64,000 bases of DNA from Henckelia pumila (GCF_033568475.1 NW_027331842.1:124001-188000); one strand, 5' to 3'; positions 1 through 13,121 are shown, counted from the stretch's first letter. Notes: generated from the sequence alone by a model not told the origin. A program made the numbers and translations.

Positions 1-37
1 AACACATTTCCTCAAATTTGATTTATCGTGCATGCAG

Positions 38-3000
38 ATCCTATTTGGAGATGTTGAGAACAGCTCTCCAGCCAAATCCCACACTCCTTTGTTAAATGGT
101 GAGGAGAAAGGTGGACTACCTATTGAAGCATTCTCCAGGGTGCAAGAACTATTTCATGGTGTAGATTGGATTGATACCAATGATGAAGCTGCTTTATGGT
201 TTCTAAAGCAATTATCTGTTTTTAATGATGTCAAAGATTTGTCAATGTTGCGTAGAATGGGTGGTTATTCCGAATCTGTTGATTCCGAAGAGGAAAACAA
301 CGCCTCTAGTGTTGCTGACAGTCTTGATTTTCTCGATCCAGAGAAACCTAATGCACCTGAAGTAAACATGCTGAATGATCTTTCATTCCTGGACTCTACT
401 TCGGATAGAGTCTCTGACTTCAGACTCTTTGAGGATAATATGAAGCCATCAATGCCAATGGATCCGATTGAGCCTATGACCTCAAGTGATAGTCAGTCTG
501 ATAATATTTTTTTGTTAAAGCCGTCAAATGAAATGGAAGTTCCACGCAGTGCTTCTCCAACGTTGCAGTCTACATTTCAGACTTCCTCAATTTCTGATGC
601 AAACATCTCTGAATTTGCATCACCACCTCATCCTCTCTCTAGCAGATTACCTTCACCACAACTTCCCCACATAACTTCTTTCCCAAGGGTCGATTCTGGC
701 GCAGAATCTTCTCAACCACCTCTTGCTAATCATGGTGATGGGCTTTCTTTACCTTCCCCTATTGGATCAAGTAAAATACAATCATTGGCTTCTGCATCTC
801 TGCCACCACTTCCTACTATACATGGTAATATACCTACACCTCCACCTACTTCCAGCAATGAAGGAGCCTCTCATCTCTTGCCTACCATGGGTTCTAATAT
901 AGAACCTCCTCCCGGTCGTCCACTGCATAGTTCAAGTGAAGTATTCCCTATTGTTCATTCATGTGATGAGTCTTCTAAAGGAACTTCACCACCTCCTCCA
1001 TTACCTGACTGTAGTGAAGTCACTCATCCGACATCTTCTTTACCCTCTTCAAAAGCCCCACCACCTCCGCCCCCCTCTAAATCCAGTCATTTAACTCCAT
1101 CAGTGCTTCCACCAACCGCACCATCTATTGACAATTCTAAAATATTGATTCCAGCTACTCTACCCACCTCCAGACCTCCGCTACAAAGTTTACTTCCAGC
1201 TGTGTCAGAAACATTGACAGCAACTGCTCTTTCTTCAACACCAGGTTTTTGTTCTATTCCAACACCCAGTCCACCTCTACCACCTCCCGTTTGTGGTTCA
1301 GCTCCCAGCCTACCTCCACCATCTCCAGTTTGCGGTTCGGTGCCCACCCTATCGCCGCCACCTCCAGTTCCCCGTTTGATACCCACCGCACCTCCACCAC
1401 CTCCACCTCGTGGTTCAGCACCCTTCGCACCTCCAATTCGTGGTTTGGCACCCTCTCCACCTCCACCACCCCCACTTCGTGGTTCGAAACCCTCCGCACC
1501 TCCACCACCGTCACTTTGTGTTTCGGCACCCACTCCACCTCCACTACCCCCACTTCTTGGTTCGGCACCCACTCCGCCTGCACCTTTGCGTCGTGGTTCT
1601 GCACCACCTCTAATTCGTGGTTCAGCTCCCGTTCCACCTCCACCACCTCTAATTCGTGGTTCAGCACCCGCCCCACCTCCGGTTCCACCTCCACCACCTC
1701 TAATTCGTGGTTCAGCACTCGCCCCACCTCCACCACCTCTAATTCGTAGTTCAGCACTCGCCCCACCTCCACCGCCTCTAATTCGTGGTTCAGCTCCGGC
1801 TCCACCTCCACCACCTCTAATTCGTCGTTCAGCTCCGGCTCCACCTCCACCACCTCTAATTCGTGGTTCAGCACCCGCTCCACCTCCACCACCTCTAATT
1901 CGTGGTTCAGCTCCGGCTCCACCTCCACCACCTCTAGTTCGTGATTCTATACCCACACCACCTCCCGGTCGTATCCCAGCGCCTGCCCCTCCGCTACCTC
2001 CAGTAATTGGTTCAGCACCAACTCCACCTCCACTACCTCGTGGTCAAGGTGCAGGACCAGCTCCACCTCCTCTTCCTGGTGAAAAAATTTCCAATGCACC
2101 ACCAGCTCCACTTCCATCTCCTGGAAGAGGAAGAGCCTTGTCATCTGCCAAAGGTCGAGGCTCCACTGGTACTTCGATTCCCCCTAAGAAAACTTCACTG
2201 AAGCCATTGCATTGGGTTAAAGTCACGCGGGCAATGCAAGGGAGTTTATGGGCTGATTCTCAGAAGCAGGAAAGTCAGTCAAGGTTGGTAGATATTAAAT
2301 TGTCTTGGAGTATTCTAAAATATCTGAACTTCCCATCTGATGTTTGGTCACAGATTTCTTTCTTTATGCAATTACTGTATCTAAATCAATTATCATAGTT
2401 CAATCGCATATGCTGCATGTTCATTGTATTTTATTAACTCCTCATGTTACTGATGCTTATCATTAATCATCGGTAGGGCACCTGAAATTGATATTACAGA
2501 ACTTGAGAGTCTTTTCTCGGTGGCTTCTGCTTCAGAAGGTCCTAATAAGAGTGGGGGCTCACGCGGTTCTAAAATCAGCAAGCCAGAAAAAGTGCAATTG
2601 GTCAGTGAAACATATCTATGCATCGATTATAATGTTTAAGTGACTCTACAGGTCTATAAAATCTGAGGGATTTAATACTTGATTACTTGAAGTGAGGCTA
2701 GTGTCATGTACACAACACTTTTCTCACATTAGAAACATTATTGTGAGATAGCTAGGTGTTGCAAAAATGTCATATTTGTGATTATGATGTTAGTATTTGT
2801 TGGTGTATTAATTTGTGTCCCACATTGGTGGGCTAAATAACCTGGGAGCCCTTTATATGAACAAGGGCAAACCTTCCCTCTTGAGCTAGCTTTTGAGGTG
2901 AGTTAGGTTCAAGTCTCATTTCTAACATGGTATCAGAGCCCAGGTTTCGACCCTGGCCCGGGTCCCACCGATATGTGTTGGACGACCCATAGTTGGCCTC

Positions 3001-6000
3001 ACCCGTCCCATAATTGGACAACCCATTTAATTTGATCTCCACGTTTCAGTCGTTTGATTCCTGGACGTGCGAGGGGTGTGTTGGTATATTAATTTGTGTC
3101 CCACATTGGTGGACTAAATAACCTGGGAGCCCTTTATATGAACAAGGGCAAACCTCCCCTCTTACTTTTGAGGTGAATTAGGCTCAAGTCTCATTTCTAA
3201 CAGTATTGATTAGTTCCTGTCGAATCTGTTTTTTCAACTATAAAATTTAATTATTATTTAAGTTAGTAGAATTTTCTAGTGTAGGCTTAACTTAGAGCCT
3301 TTAATTTTTTTTAAAAAAAACAACCGTGCTAGGCGTGCATTATTGAACGAGCTTTGTGTTCCTAAGAACATAATCATAAATATCACATAAATAAGATTTT
3401 GAAATGAAATTCTTAACCTGCCCAAAAAAGGCAGGAAAAATTAAAGGACCCACTTAAAAAGCTTCATATTCCGAGAAACTCAAGGTTCTTTCCCACTTGT
3501 AAGGCTGCCCTCATGGGTTTTGGTCCTTTTTTTGGGCATATAATTTAATATTGGTGCTCCCATTGAGTGTTGCTGCGGTGGAGAAATGGCTGCTATGGGC
3601 TCCATGTTGATAATGTGGCACATGTTCACGTTGTAGACTAGATAAAGATGCATGTTCCAAATCCTTATAGGTTAGTAGAATCCATCTAGAGTGACTTCTT
3701 CTGGGAGTGGGGTCTCAAAGGGTAGTCAATGCATGATCAAACATCGACCCTACAAAAATTTGTAGAGTGATGTTCGAAAGGCTCTCCACTCTGAAAGTTT
3801 GTTATTTGGGTTTGTACTTGCCTTTTAGGCATATGGCCCAACAATTTATATATACGAAATTTGTTGAAGGGGATTCCGGTATTTTTTCAGAGAGATATGA
3901 GTATTGTCTAGTTCAAATCAAAAGCTTATACAAACAACCCTTTGATTTTGAACTTTCAGTACTTCATATGGCCATTGCATGATTTCTTTGTGTCTGCTTC
4001 CTTTTGCAGTCAGTTTAAAAGTTAGTTTCCTGGCTGGTACCATGAAATGTTTTCGTATCATATCATCGCATGCTTATTACAATATTGCAAAATGTTTTAG
4101 CTGCATCCAAATGAAGAGGATCAAATTAAAAAGAATCTATCTAAATGATGTGCAAGTTGTGAAAATTGCCTTATTGTGTTAATTTGGTATGCTAATCAAC
4201 TGATATGTTAATATCTTAAAAATCTTTAGTTTATCATTATAAAATGATAGCTGTTTATTATAAGTTTTTACCTGTCAGAGAATGAATGGAAAGTATTTTC
4301 ATGTGAAATTAGTTCCTTATTACTGCTATTTCTTGTCCCATGTCAGGTTGATTTGCGTAGAGCCTATAATTGTGAGATTATGCTCACTAAAGTTAAGATT
4401 CCCCTGCCAGATATGATTGTAAGTGTTCGACTGCATTTGGAACTCGAACTCAAATTTAGAGTGATAATGGTGTTGCAATTACTTTATTTGGGTTATCCAT
4501 CCACTAGTTTTGGAAAAAGATAATTTTTTTAATGATACTGTTTAATTTAAAAAACAATAAAAAATCAAGTGATTAGTGCTTAAGTCATTGAATTGCTGGT
4601 TGTGTGAAGGCCTTTTGGATAGCCCTCCAGTCAAAGAAGAAAAATGATAGCACAAAGGCTGAATTATTTGAATGGATCAGCACTTTTGCTTTTCAGGACC
4701 AACAAATTTTCAATTGCCTGACAGGATTTTCTTATTTACATTGAAATGCATTCCTCTCATTGCTTTTAGCTAAAATAACTTCACACTGCTTTTCATTGCA
4801 TATTAGAATGCCATTCTGGCTTTGGATTCTTCTGTTCTGGACATTGATCAAGTTGAGAATCTTATAAAATTTTGTCCTACCAAAGATGAAATGGAGACAC
4901 TGAAGGTATTTTTCTCTGCCTCTCTATTTGCGAAAGTGTATGCTGTGTCATCCTTCTCCAGTCCAATCAGGCTTACTTATTTTTGGATATGAACTCTCCT
5001 CTCTATTCCTCAATAGATATATTCCCTGAAATCCAAGGTTCACATGTCTCAAAGTTCTTTTTTAGCAAGTATTCTTTGTCATTGTAAGTGTATGAACTAT
5101 GAAAGGAAGTCGCGTCAGTGCAGGGTAATTCATGGCCTGAGATCAGCCCAAAACATGTTGGATTGGGCCTTTTTTCCCAGTTCCTGAATCAATGTTTGAT
5201 TTAGTTTGATAATCTTTTTCATAGTTAGAAAAAAGAACAAATTTGAAATTATTAGAGTTCAACTTCATTCCTACAATGCTTTTGCCATGGATAAAGAATT
5301 AAAAGAATAGCCTTTCCATGAGCTAACATAATACTCTTCTATGTAATTATCTTAGACAAGTTTAACTAGACTATGAAATGTTAGTAGCTAGGAGAAACAG
5401 AGTATTGGTTCACATTGCTTCTACCTGTTACATTTTGCATGCTTATTTTTTGGAGAAGCTAGCAGAACTGGTCACATATAATGGTTAAAACCTTTTTGCA
5501 ATTTATTTTGAAGCTCAAAAGTGTTTTGTCAACTTTACTACAATATTCAGAAGTGCACTTGAGGTCTCATGGCTTAAACTTTTCAAGTTTATGATGTCAG
5601 CATGTCCTTTTTTGGGCTATTTTCATTCTCTTGTATTTTTCCATGTTCAATTCCGTGGTTCTGTTTCCTCATTAACTTCATATGTTTCAGAATTACAACG
5701 GAGACAAAAATATGCTTGGGAAGTGTGAGCAGGTCTTTTGGAATTTTGTCGATTAATCATGTTAACTGTATACCATTATTATTCCAATTACTCAGTGTTT
5801 GTAGGCCTGTGACACTAAATTTTCAGTTTTTCCAAGAACTAATGAAAGTCCCCCGAGTGGAATCCAAATTAAGAGTATTTGCCTTTACAATTACTTTTTC
5901 TAGCCAGGTATTTGGATACTTTTTAAATTAATAATGCCGTGGCGTAGATTGCTTATTATAGTGTTTGTGTAACTAGATTTCTTCTTCAGGTGGAGGATTT

Positions 6001-8552
6001 AAAACTTAACCTTAACATTATCAATGATGCTTCTAAAGAGGTATTTTTCATATTTAGTTGAACATTTTCATCTTTGATGCCCACTGGTCAACAAGGTCTC
6101 TCATGTTTGTTGGATGATGTCAGGTGAAGGAGTCCTTGAAGTTACGTCAGATTATGCAAACAATTCTTACTTTGGGAAATGCATTGAATCAGGGTACTGC
6201 ACGAGGTATTAACTCCTAGAAATCATTCAATCAACCTTCTTAATCAACTACATTGTTTTATTTGATGGTAAGATTATTCCATAGTCACACTTTCTTTACT
6301 TGCGTTGCAGGATCTGCTGTGGGATTCAAGTTGGATAGTCTTCTTAAACTTTCTGATACACGTGCAAGAAACAATAAAATGACCTTAATGCATTACCTCT
6401 GTAAGGTATAGTGATATTTGATAGCCTCTGAAACTTAGTTATGTAACTTCTACTGTTGTCGCTAGGGAATATATCTGAATAAGTAATGCTTAATGTGGAA
6501 TGAAATAACGAAAATAAGCTAGTTGCCATTAGCTGAAAAATAGATACCAAGTGAGGAACGAGAAAATAACATGACATTTCTTTCCAGAATTTGCCTTGAT
6601 TTGTGAATGCTTCCAACCATTTGTTATTTAGTTAAATTGTCTTGCATCCAATGTTTAAATATCATGATTTTGTTTACAAATTGTGATTTACTTTTGCTTG
6701 TGAGTTCTCACTTGTGTTATGTGTATTATATACTTAACCATGTTATTCACTTGTTCTGAGTCTTACTCCTTTGGTCCCCAAAAATTGATCCTAAAATGCA
6801 TAAGAAGCAAGGATATTAATCTCTTTCTTTATCCCCCCCCCCCCCCCCTCCTCCTTTACAGCGATTCATCATGTAAGTCTTCTCTCTAAAGTAATTAAAT
6901 TGATGTCTTAAACTCTTGTTTCGCTTAGATTATTTCTGAGAAACTGCCGGAGTTGCTAGATTTCACCAAGGATGTTGTACATTTGGAACCTGCCTCCAAG
7001 GTTTGTGTAATATATTGTGATTAGGATTGTCCTTAGCAATGTTGAAGAGGGGCATATCGTTGGAGTTCTCACTTGTTCATCCTCGTGTCTCTGCATTAGA
7101 TACAACTAAAGTCCTTGGCTGAAGAAATGCAAGCAGTTAGCAAAGGACTGGAGAAGGTTGAGCAGGAACTCACTGCATCTGAGAATGATGGTTCTGTATC
7201 CTTGGGCTTTCGACAGGTATTGAAATATTAAGCATTGCAATGTGAAATTTATAGGAGGTTTGAGATTGTAGAAATTTTATTTTACTCGTAAAACTCACAA
7301 TTTTAATCCATCTATTTTGTACATGTGAAGTCATGAAAATATTTTGCTTCATTTATATTAATGTTACTTGCATGATTGCAAGCAGTTAGCAAAAAAAAAA
7401 CTTATTCTGTTTAGTCGCTCCTTATTTAACTGAAATACCCTGGTTGGGCATGGTAAAGGAACTAAACGGTGTATTATTTGTTCTTCTCTTGTTCTTTAAA
7501 TCAGTATATTTGTTCGAGAAACATTGAATGGCTTTCTGGATTTGACTAAATTTTGCATGGAGTTGAAATGAGGCAGGGTATGATAAGTGAAACTCAATAT
7601 TACGACTTCAGTAACCTGATCCTTCTTATCATCTGATGTCAACCTAGGCTTTTTGTGAACATATAGGTGCTAGAGAAAATGTCAATTAAAAACATTTAAC
7701 TGAACTTGAATTTCCAGGTCTTGAAATGCTTCCTTGATATCGCTGAGGCCGAAGTGAGGTCACTTATCACCCTGTACTCCGAAGTGGTAAGCTAGATTGT
7801 TCATTCTTCAGGCTTCTTGGTTTCTATTCTATAGTCAGAAGGCAGTATGACTTTTTGGTCTGTCTTCACTATGTAGGGAAGAAATGCAGATTCACTGTCG
7901 CAGTATTTTGGGGAAGATCCGGCAAGATGCCCATTTGAGCAAGGTTTTGTGGAATTTGTTTTTATCTTGTACTTTAGTTGTCTTAGTTCTGAGACAGATT
8001 GTACTTTCCCACCTTATTTGTTATCCATGTTCCTATCAGATCTCATAAACAGACAGATTGTACTTTTCCATTCCTTATTTGTTATCCAGGTTCCTATCAG
8101 ATCTCGTAAACATTGTATCACTTCCAAGGATTAATAGGTTGAAAGAAACATTACCTTCTTACTTTTAACATTAACTACATCAAGTTCATTTTGCTTGGGT
8201 TAACTAGTAGATTATGATTGACTTTTAACATTAACTACATCAAGTTCATTTTGCTTGGGTTAACTAGTAGATTATGGTTGATATAGTTTTTTTTATTGCA
8301 AGTTGTCTTTTCTTTCAAAAGTATCAAGTTTCTTTCGGTTTCATGTGCGCAGTGACTCAAATTTTGGTTGTTTTCACTAAGATGTTCTCTAAGGCCTATG
8401 AGGAAAATGAGAAACAAGCTGATGCTGAAAAAAGAAAATTGGAAAAGGAAGCTCTGAAGGAGCAAGCAGCAGCCAACACACCAGCAAGGAATGATGGTGT
8501 GGATGATCTTCGCGCAAAACTCAATTCTCGCAATCAGAAACAAGCTTCGTAG
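38..8552 (+). CDS. FH14: Class II formin (FH14-like), 5' end outside window
   Basis: Formins nucleate and elongate actin filaments through the FH2 domain, with profilin-actin delivered by the proline-rich FH1 region; Arabidopsis FH14 also binds microtubules. Exons seen: 38-2283, 2477-2600, 4347-4418, 4807-4905, 5691-5732, 5827-5907, 5990-6040, 6124-6205, 6311-6405, 6929-7000, 7100-7216, 7718-7786, 7877-7943, 8353-8552. All have GT-AG borders and compatible phases, giving 1138 visible residues. The first visible exon starts after an AG at 36-37, so the PTEN-like/C2 N-terminus expected of class II formins lies upstream. A serine-rich linker is followed by FH1 (very rich in PPPPP runs) and FH2, which starts near LKPLHWVKV about residue 706 and includes LGNALNQGT, and a charged coiled tail (KRKLEKEALKEQ). 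Family assignment is firm; the FH14 orthology rests on remembered similarity and neighbouring genes. Confidence 0.93.
1605..1950 (+). repeat. FH1-coding minisatellite
   Basis: About eight tandem units of roughly 39 bp, each encoding close variants of APAPPPPPLIRGS, sit inside the FH1 exon of the formin. Unit number would set the number of profilin-binding PPPPP tracts. The units are similar enough to point to recent expansion or homogenisation. Confidence 0.85.
2798..2927 (+). repeat. 5' LTR of the intronic TRIM
   Basis: 130-bp LTR bounded by TG and CA. It is followed immediately by the tRNA-Met primer-binding site and matches 3079-3202. Confidence 0.88.
3079..3202 (+). repeat. 3' LTR of the intronic TRIM
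   Basis: 124-bp LTR bounded by TG and CA. It is preceded by a short purine tract and followed by the GTATT target duplication. Confidence 0.88.
6833..6848. repeat. Poly-C run
   Basis: A run of 16 cytosines in the formin intron 6406-6928, upstream of the exon 6929-7000. It is a likely length-variable site. Confidence 0.85.
7994..8280. repeat. Two adjacent tandem duplications in the last formin intron
   Basis: In the intron 7944-8352, a roughly 58-bp unit containing TTATTTGTTATCCA is present twice between about 7994 and 8111 with a few differences. A second, unrelated 60-bp unit occupies 8161-8220 and 8221-8280 with only one visible difference. Splice sites on either side are untouched. Confidence 0.88.
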
Positions 8553-10110
8553 ACGACTTTACCAATGAAAAACGGTGCTTCTAGGGGCTAATGCAGGCAG
8601 GCTCCAAAATCCCTGCTATGTTTGGTCAATTATGTTGACAGTTGTTCAGTCTTGATGGGGAACTCCACAGTCAAATTCATCCAGCCACGTGTTCTACATG
8701 TTTTCTTCACCTTCTTCTCGTATGCTTTTTGATTTATTACAAAATTTATGACCTGTACAGAGTTTACAGACTCTATTCTATGACCTGCTGAGGAGAAAGG
8801 AGGAATTTTTGCCTTTATTTCATCATAAATAAGAAATATTCCTTGTATTGAACTTGGGGGTACATGTCATCTCTCCATAACAACTTTTAGGTTTTTATTG
8901 AAAACTCCAACCCGAGCCCTCAGATCTCTCAGGAGACACAGAAAACTGATCTGCAGTCTTAAAAACTTGGTATGTCATTTAGCTGATTGATTACTGTCCT
9001 TTTAGTTTCAAATATATCTAATATAAATTTGTATCCTTTAGAGTGATCGGTCCTGCACTGTATATATTTCTTTACCTTTTCTGAGCAGCCATCTTAGCAC
9101 TGGTAGTGGGTTGCTCTAATCTCTTTTGAAGGGTTAATTTATTTTTTGAGAAATTTTGCATAAAATTTGGTTTTTATTTTTATATATGTTTTATTTGAAG
9201 GATGGGTGGCGCAGTACAACGGTAGCACTGAATGGATACTGGGACTTTGGCGCACAAGAATTGAAGAGCTTTGAGACTGGAAGAGTGCTTCATGTTGTAG
9301 ATAATTTACAAAATGCTGTAAATTTAATACATAAATGATTTTTCATCTTTACGTATAGAAAGTGAAAAGTCGGGGATAAACGTAATGGTTTTGAAATGGT
9401 TGTGAAGCCATTAATGAATTTCCAAAATGATAAACTTAAATTGGAATGGCGTACTCTAGCGATGGACTAAAGTAGCGACGATGCCTAAAACTTGACGTGG
9501 TCTGCATTTCTTGAATTTTACGTATCTCAACCGGAAGTATGGTTTCGCGATATTTTTATATCCATTTGTGGCCGAGACATTTTCCAAGAAGATACGTTAT
9601 TGCATCATGTCAATTTTTTCTGATTTTTTTTAAAAAATATACGGGATATGATTCTATGATATTAAAATTGACTTGATTTCGAGCAGATTAGTTACAAATT
9701 AAAAAAATGAGTTGAATATAGCCCCGTCTTTGTCTCGAAAATTCATGAAATTATGTATAATTTCGAAAAAAAAAACTAAATAGCAAGAAATTGATTTAAA
9801 AAAAGTGAGAAACCCAAAGTTTTATATCGGGGAAGGGAGATGAGGCAAGGATAACTGGATAATCAATCAATAAATCTAATAATATTTATATTTTAAAAAA
9901 TTTAAAATAAATCCTATGTCCGGTTGAATCAAGACGATAAAAATCTTTTTGGAACCGCGAACACTCGGTCACCTCTCGTAGGAACTGGATGAAGAAAACA
10001 AAAAAGGCATCACACCTTAAAGTCCACAACACAAAAGACACCCAAAAGACCAAAACCCCAAAATAACACAAAAAGTTGCCCCCAGAAATCCTGAGCCAAG
10101 CCAGAGAATA
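8553..10110. other. Formin 3' UTR and intergenic spacer
   Basis: The formin 3' UTR probably runs to about 8850-8900; an AATAAG-like signal and T-rich DNA lie near 8825. The rest up to the next gene is AT-rich with no convincing gene. The open frame at 9156-9338 has no recognisable domain. The last 200 bases before 10111 are C/A-rich and look like the 5' UTR of the next gene. Confidence 0.6.
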
Positions 10111-13100
10111 ATGGCTGCCCAATACCAACAACAAGAAAACCATGAACACCAAAATCACAACCAAGAACCACCGCTCAGTGATCATCAGCATTATGTGAAG
10201 CTGTTGTCCTCATATTTAGGCCTCAGTTTCGCAATTTTTCTCGGGTCCTTGCCTAAAAACTTCATCTCTTTGCTCTCTACACTCCAAGAAAATAATAAAG
10301 CTCTCACCTTTGAGCTCATGCAAGCTGAAGAGCAGCTGAGGCAACTTCTCTCAAGAAGGAAAGAGGACTCAAAGGCAAATGCAAGAGTTGTTGAAATCTT
10401 TGCCAGCCACAGACACGCATGGCAACAGGAAGAGAAGAGGCTGTTGCATCAGATCGATGAGGGCTGTGAAGAAATAGCGTTCTTGAAGGGTAAAATTGAA
10501 GAGTTTGAAAGTGTGAGGGCTGAATTGGAGGGTAATGTTCAAGATTTGAGAAGGGAAGTCAGTGAGAGAGATGAAATGCTGAATTTTGTGAGCAGAAGTA
10601 ACTTTGAGGTAGAGGGTAGTGGTGGAGATGGCTATAGTGACATGGAGGTGAGGTATGGGAAAGATGGGGTGTCAGAAGGGGTTGAGTTTGGGGTACAAGA
10701 GTGTTTTTTGGGAGCTGGGTTGGATGAAACGGGGTCTGTTTATGGGCAGAGTACGAGAGCCTTTAGTTCAGATTTCTTGAATTCCGCAGCTTCAAAATTC
10801 TGGTCTGAAAAAGCAAGTCCCTGGCAGGTAAGATAAATGTAATTTATTCCTGTGGTTTCTTTCGAATCGTGGTGGAGTTGTGACTATAAGGTATTAAGTT
10901 TGTTCCTTACATATGATATGGGAAATAACTTTGACGCAGAAACATTGATTCTTTGGTCATAGGGGACTGAAATTCTGTCTACAAGATTTCAAACATTGAG
11001 GAATTTGACTTCCTTACTTGTTAATATAACAATTTTGCCCTTCTGGGTTCTCCTTTTGAGGTCTCTGGGGAACTTGATTAGGCTGATGCACAAAGTTAGA
11101 AGCTTTTTCTACTTCGTTTTATCTTCTTCTCATTCTTTTGTGGTTCGCTGGTTGCTTTAAGATTGTGAATGGTTCATTTATCTTGAAAGATTGTGAGTCT
11201 TGGTAGTTTTAATAGGAGTCGACTTAAATTTTGTGTTTGAACTCATCATCATTATCTTGTGTGCTGAAAATTAAACGGCGTCTGAACGATGTTCTTGTTC
11301 TTGAACTGGTTCTTGATGGGAAAACTTAATTTTTGAAAGACCAAGTTTGGATTTTTGACAATTTGGCTTAACTGGCGGGCAAGTTCAAATTGTAATTGTT
11401 TGCTGATCTTATACTCTGGTGTTTACTTGTGTTTATTTGGATTGCGCAAAGTTTTACCATCTTTGTCCGGCCTCTTGTCCTCAAGTTGTGAAATCTTTGT
11501 CTCGACTCACTTTTTCTAAATATGATGATCAAGAGTTTGCTTTTCTATTATTTTTTTATTTGAATGGTTCAATCATTTGGACAACCAATTTTTGTAAACA
11601 GAGTCATTAATGGAATTCTTCTTGCATATTTTCACTCCAACCATACTTCTGCTTTTGTGGAGCCTGACACCTTATCTTCTGTCCACTAACTTCTCATGCA
11701 TTGTTGCCTCTCACTACTGGAAACCAATGCCGTTGCAATGAGAGCACTTGATTATTTGGTTGAAAATTTGCTGTCACATGGAACTATTTTCGTGATTAGC
11801 CTTTTATAATTCAAAATATCTCATATTTTCAATTGATAGATGCCTTTTTCTTATTATATGCATTTGCAGTTTTTCCATCGTTCTTTCTCATGAAAATGCA
11901 TGTGATTACTCTTTTAAAAAAATGCACGTAATTACCCCTTGCCACTGGATTTTTTCGATGAATTTCGTCTCTGGAGAAAGATGAATTATTGACATGTGTT
12001 ATTGGTCTTTGTTTGAATTGTGAAAGATGTATCCAGATTGCTTCTTGACTGATAGTAAATGACTACATCAATCTAAAATGATTGAATATTTTCACATATG
12101 GCTTCCCTTTTGTGATTATCCCCCCTCACGGCTCTATCGTTTATAAAGAAGCCAATTTGTTGAAATTCAAAGTGAGTTCTTGCTGATATTTATGTTTTAT
12201 GTCAAAAAGATTTGGTTAATTTTGCTGATTCTGGATGTTACGTATGCAGGATATGCATTATGAATCCATTGAATCACAGTACAATATGAAGCATTTTGTG
12301 GCTAGGTAAAACTTCTACTATTTATGACATTTTTGGAAATTTTGATGCTATAAGCATGTAACAAATGTGAAAGCCATACCATCTTTTGGTTCAGAAGAGA
12401 CTCTCCTTGGAAGGTTGATGCCGACTCTACTGGAGTTTCCTCTAAACTAAAATTACTCGAGCAAGAACTGCTAAATTTGGAAAGAATCGGCAAGACAGAT
12501 CTATCAAAGATGCCATCTCAAATGCGGAAGCAGGCCAAGAGGTATCAAGCATTAGCAGGAAAAATTGATGATCTGTGCAGGAAAATGGTAATTTAAATAA
12601 CACGCATATTTATGTGGCATTTATCAACTAGTGAACCAAATAAACTGGGATAATAGTAGTTCTAAACTTGTGCCTCATTTAGCTTGCGTTTTGTATATAA
12701 ATTGGCACCTCGATCAGTGTTATTATTATTATTATATATATATATATATGAGGCCTTATTTTTACAGCAAGCTAGTGATCCCTGCGAGCCCACCATCAGT
12801 TCAGACTTCCGTACAGAGAGACAAACAGAGTTTTTACTCGAAGCATTTCGACTACAGCAACGTGCGTCTGAAACTAATCAGAAACTGATGGCTTTACAAA
12901 CTGAAGCTGGAAAGTCCTATCATGGCGAGGAATTCGAAGGCCAGGCTAAACTAGCCACGATGCGAGCCCTGGGCTCTATCAGAAACAACTTCAAAGAAAT
13001 CCAGAGAAATTTAGAGATATGGCTGGCCAGAATAATCGGAGATCTTGAAGGCATTTTGTCCAGAGACGGTACTTCCCGTGTAAGAGAGTACTACATCTCT

Positions 13101-13121
13101 AGGTACCCTTTTGTTCGATAA
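10111..13121 (+). CDS. Coiled-coil protein of unknown function
   Basis: Not recognised with confidence. Four exons, 10111-10827, 12250-12305, 12398-12587 and 12768-13121, join in phase to give 438 residues. Residues about 28-50 (YLGLSFAIFLGSLPKNF) form one hydrophobic stretch that could be a membrane or amphipathic segment. Residues about 55-165 are a predicted coiled coil rich in E, K, Q and R. A glycine/acidic linker follows. The C-terminal part has the conserved-looking DSPWKVDADSTGVSSKLKLL, then further charged helix with KLATMRALGSIRNNFKEIQ and an end at YPFVR. The acceptor before exon 3 is set by phase: the AG at 12393-12394 would lead into a stop, while the one at 12396-12397 keeps the frame open. 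The start is the first ATG in the frame and has an A/C-rich leader. It resembles plant proteins with generic coiled-coil labels; I infer no function. Confidence 0.8.

Larger units (their letters stand above)
2798..3202 (+). mobile_element. TRIM (miniature LTR retrotransposon) in formin intron
   Basis: A complete-looking 405-bp TRIM lies in the formin intron 2601-4346. Two short LTRs start TGTTGG and end CTAACA. A primer-binding site TGGTATCAGAGCC (2928-2940), complementary to initiator methionine tRNA, directly follows the first LTR, and a purine-rich tract (about 3071-3078) precedes the second. A 5-bp target duplication GTATT flanks it (2793-2797 and 3203-3207). There is no coding capacity, as is normal for TRIMs. 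The LTRs differ at several sites plus a small length difference, so it is not very recent. Confidence 0.9.

Noticed and set aside
1605-1950. Regular repeats that might suggest a CRISPR-like array
   Set aside because: The units are contiguous, lie in frame in a formin exon and have no spacers; the window is plant nuclear DNA.
1087-1956. Long glycine-rich open frame on the minus strand
   Set aside because: It is the antisense shadow of the proline-rich FH1 minisatellite; the codon pattern comes from the plus-strand repeat.
2928-2940. tRNA-like TGGTATCAGAGCC as part of a tRNA gene
   Set aside because: It is the retroelement primer-binding site; no cloverleaf is present. The same applies to the sites at 17567 and 53770.
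9156-9338. 60-codon plus-strand open frame after the formin
   Set aside because: No domain, poor composition, and no splice or promoter context; probably chance.
12684-12767. Extension of the last coiled-coil exon into upstream sequence
   Set aside because: The frame is open by chance through a TA-rich intron end; the AG at 12766-12767 gives a phase-correct join.
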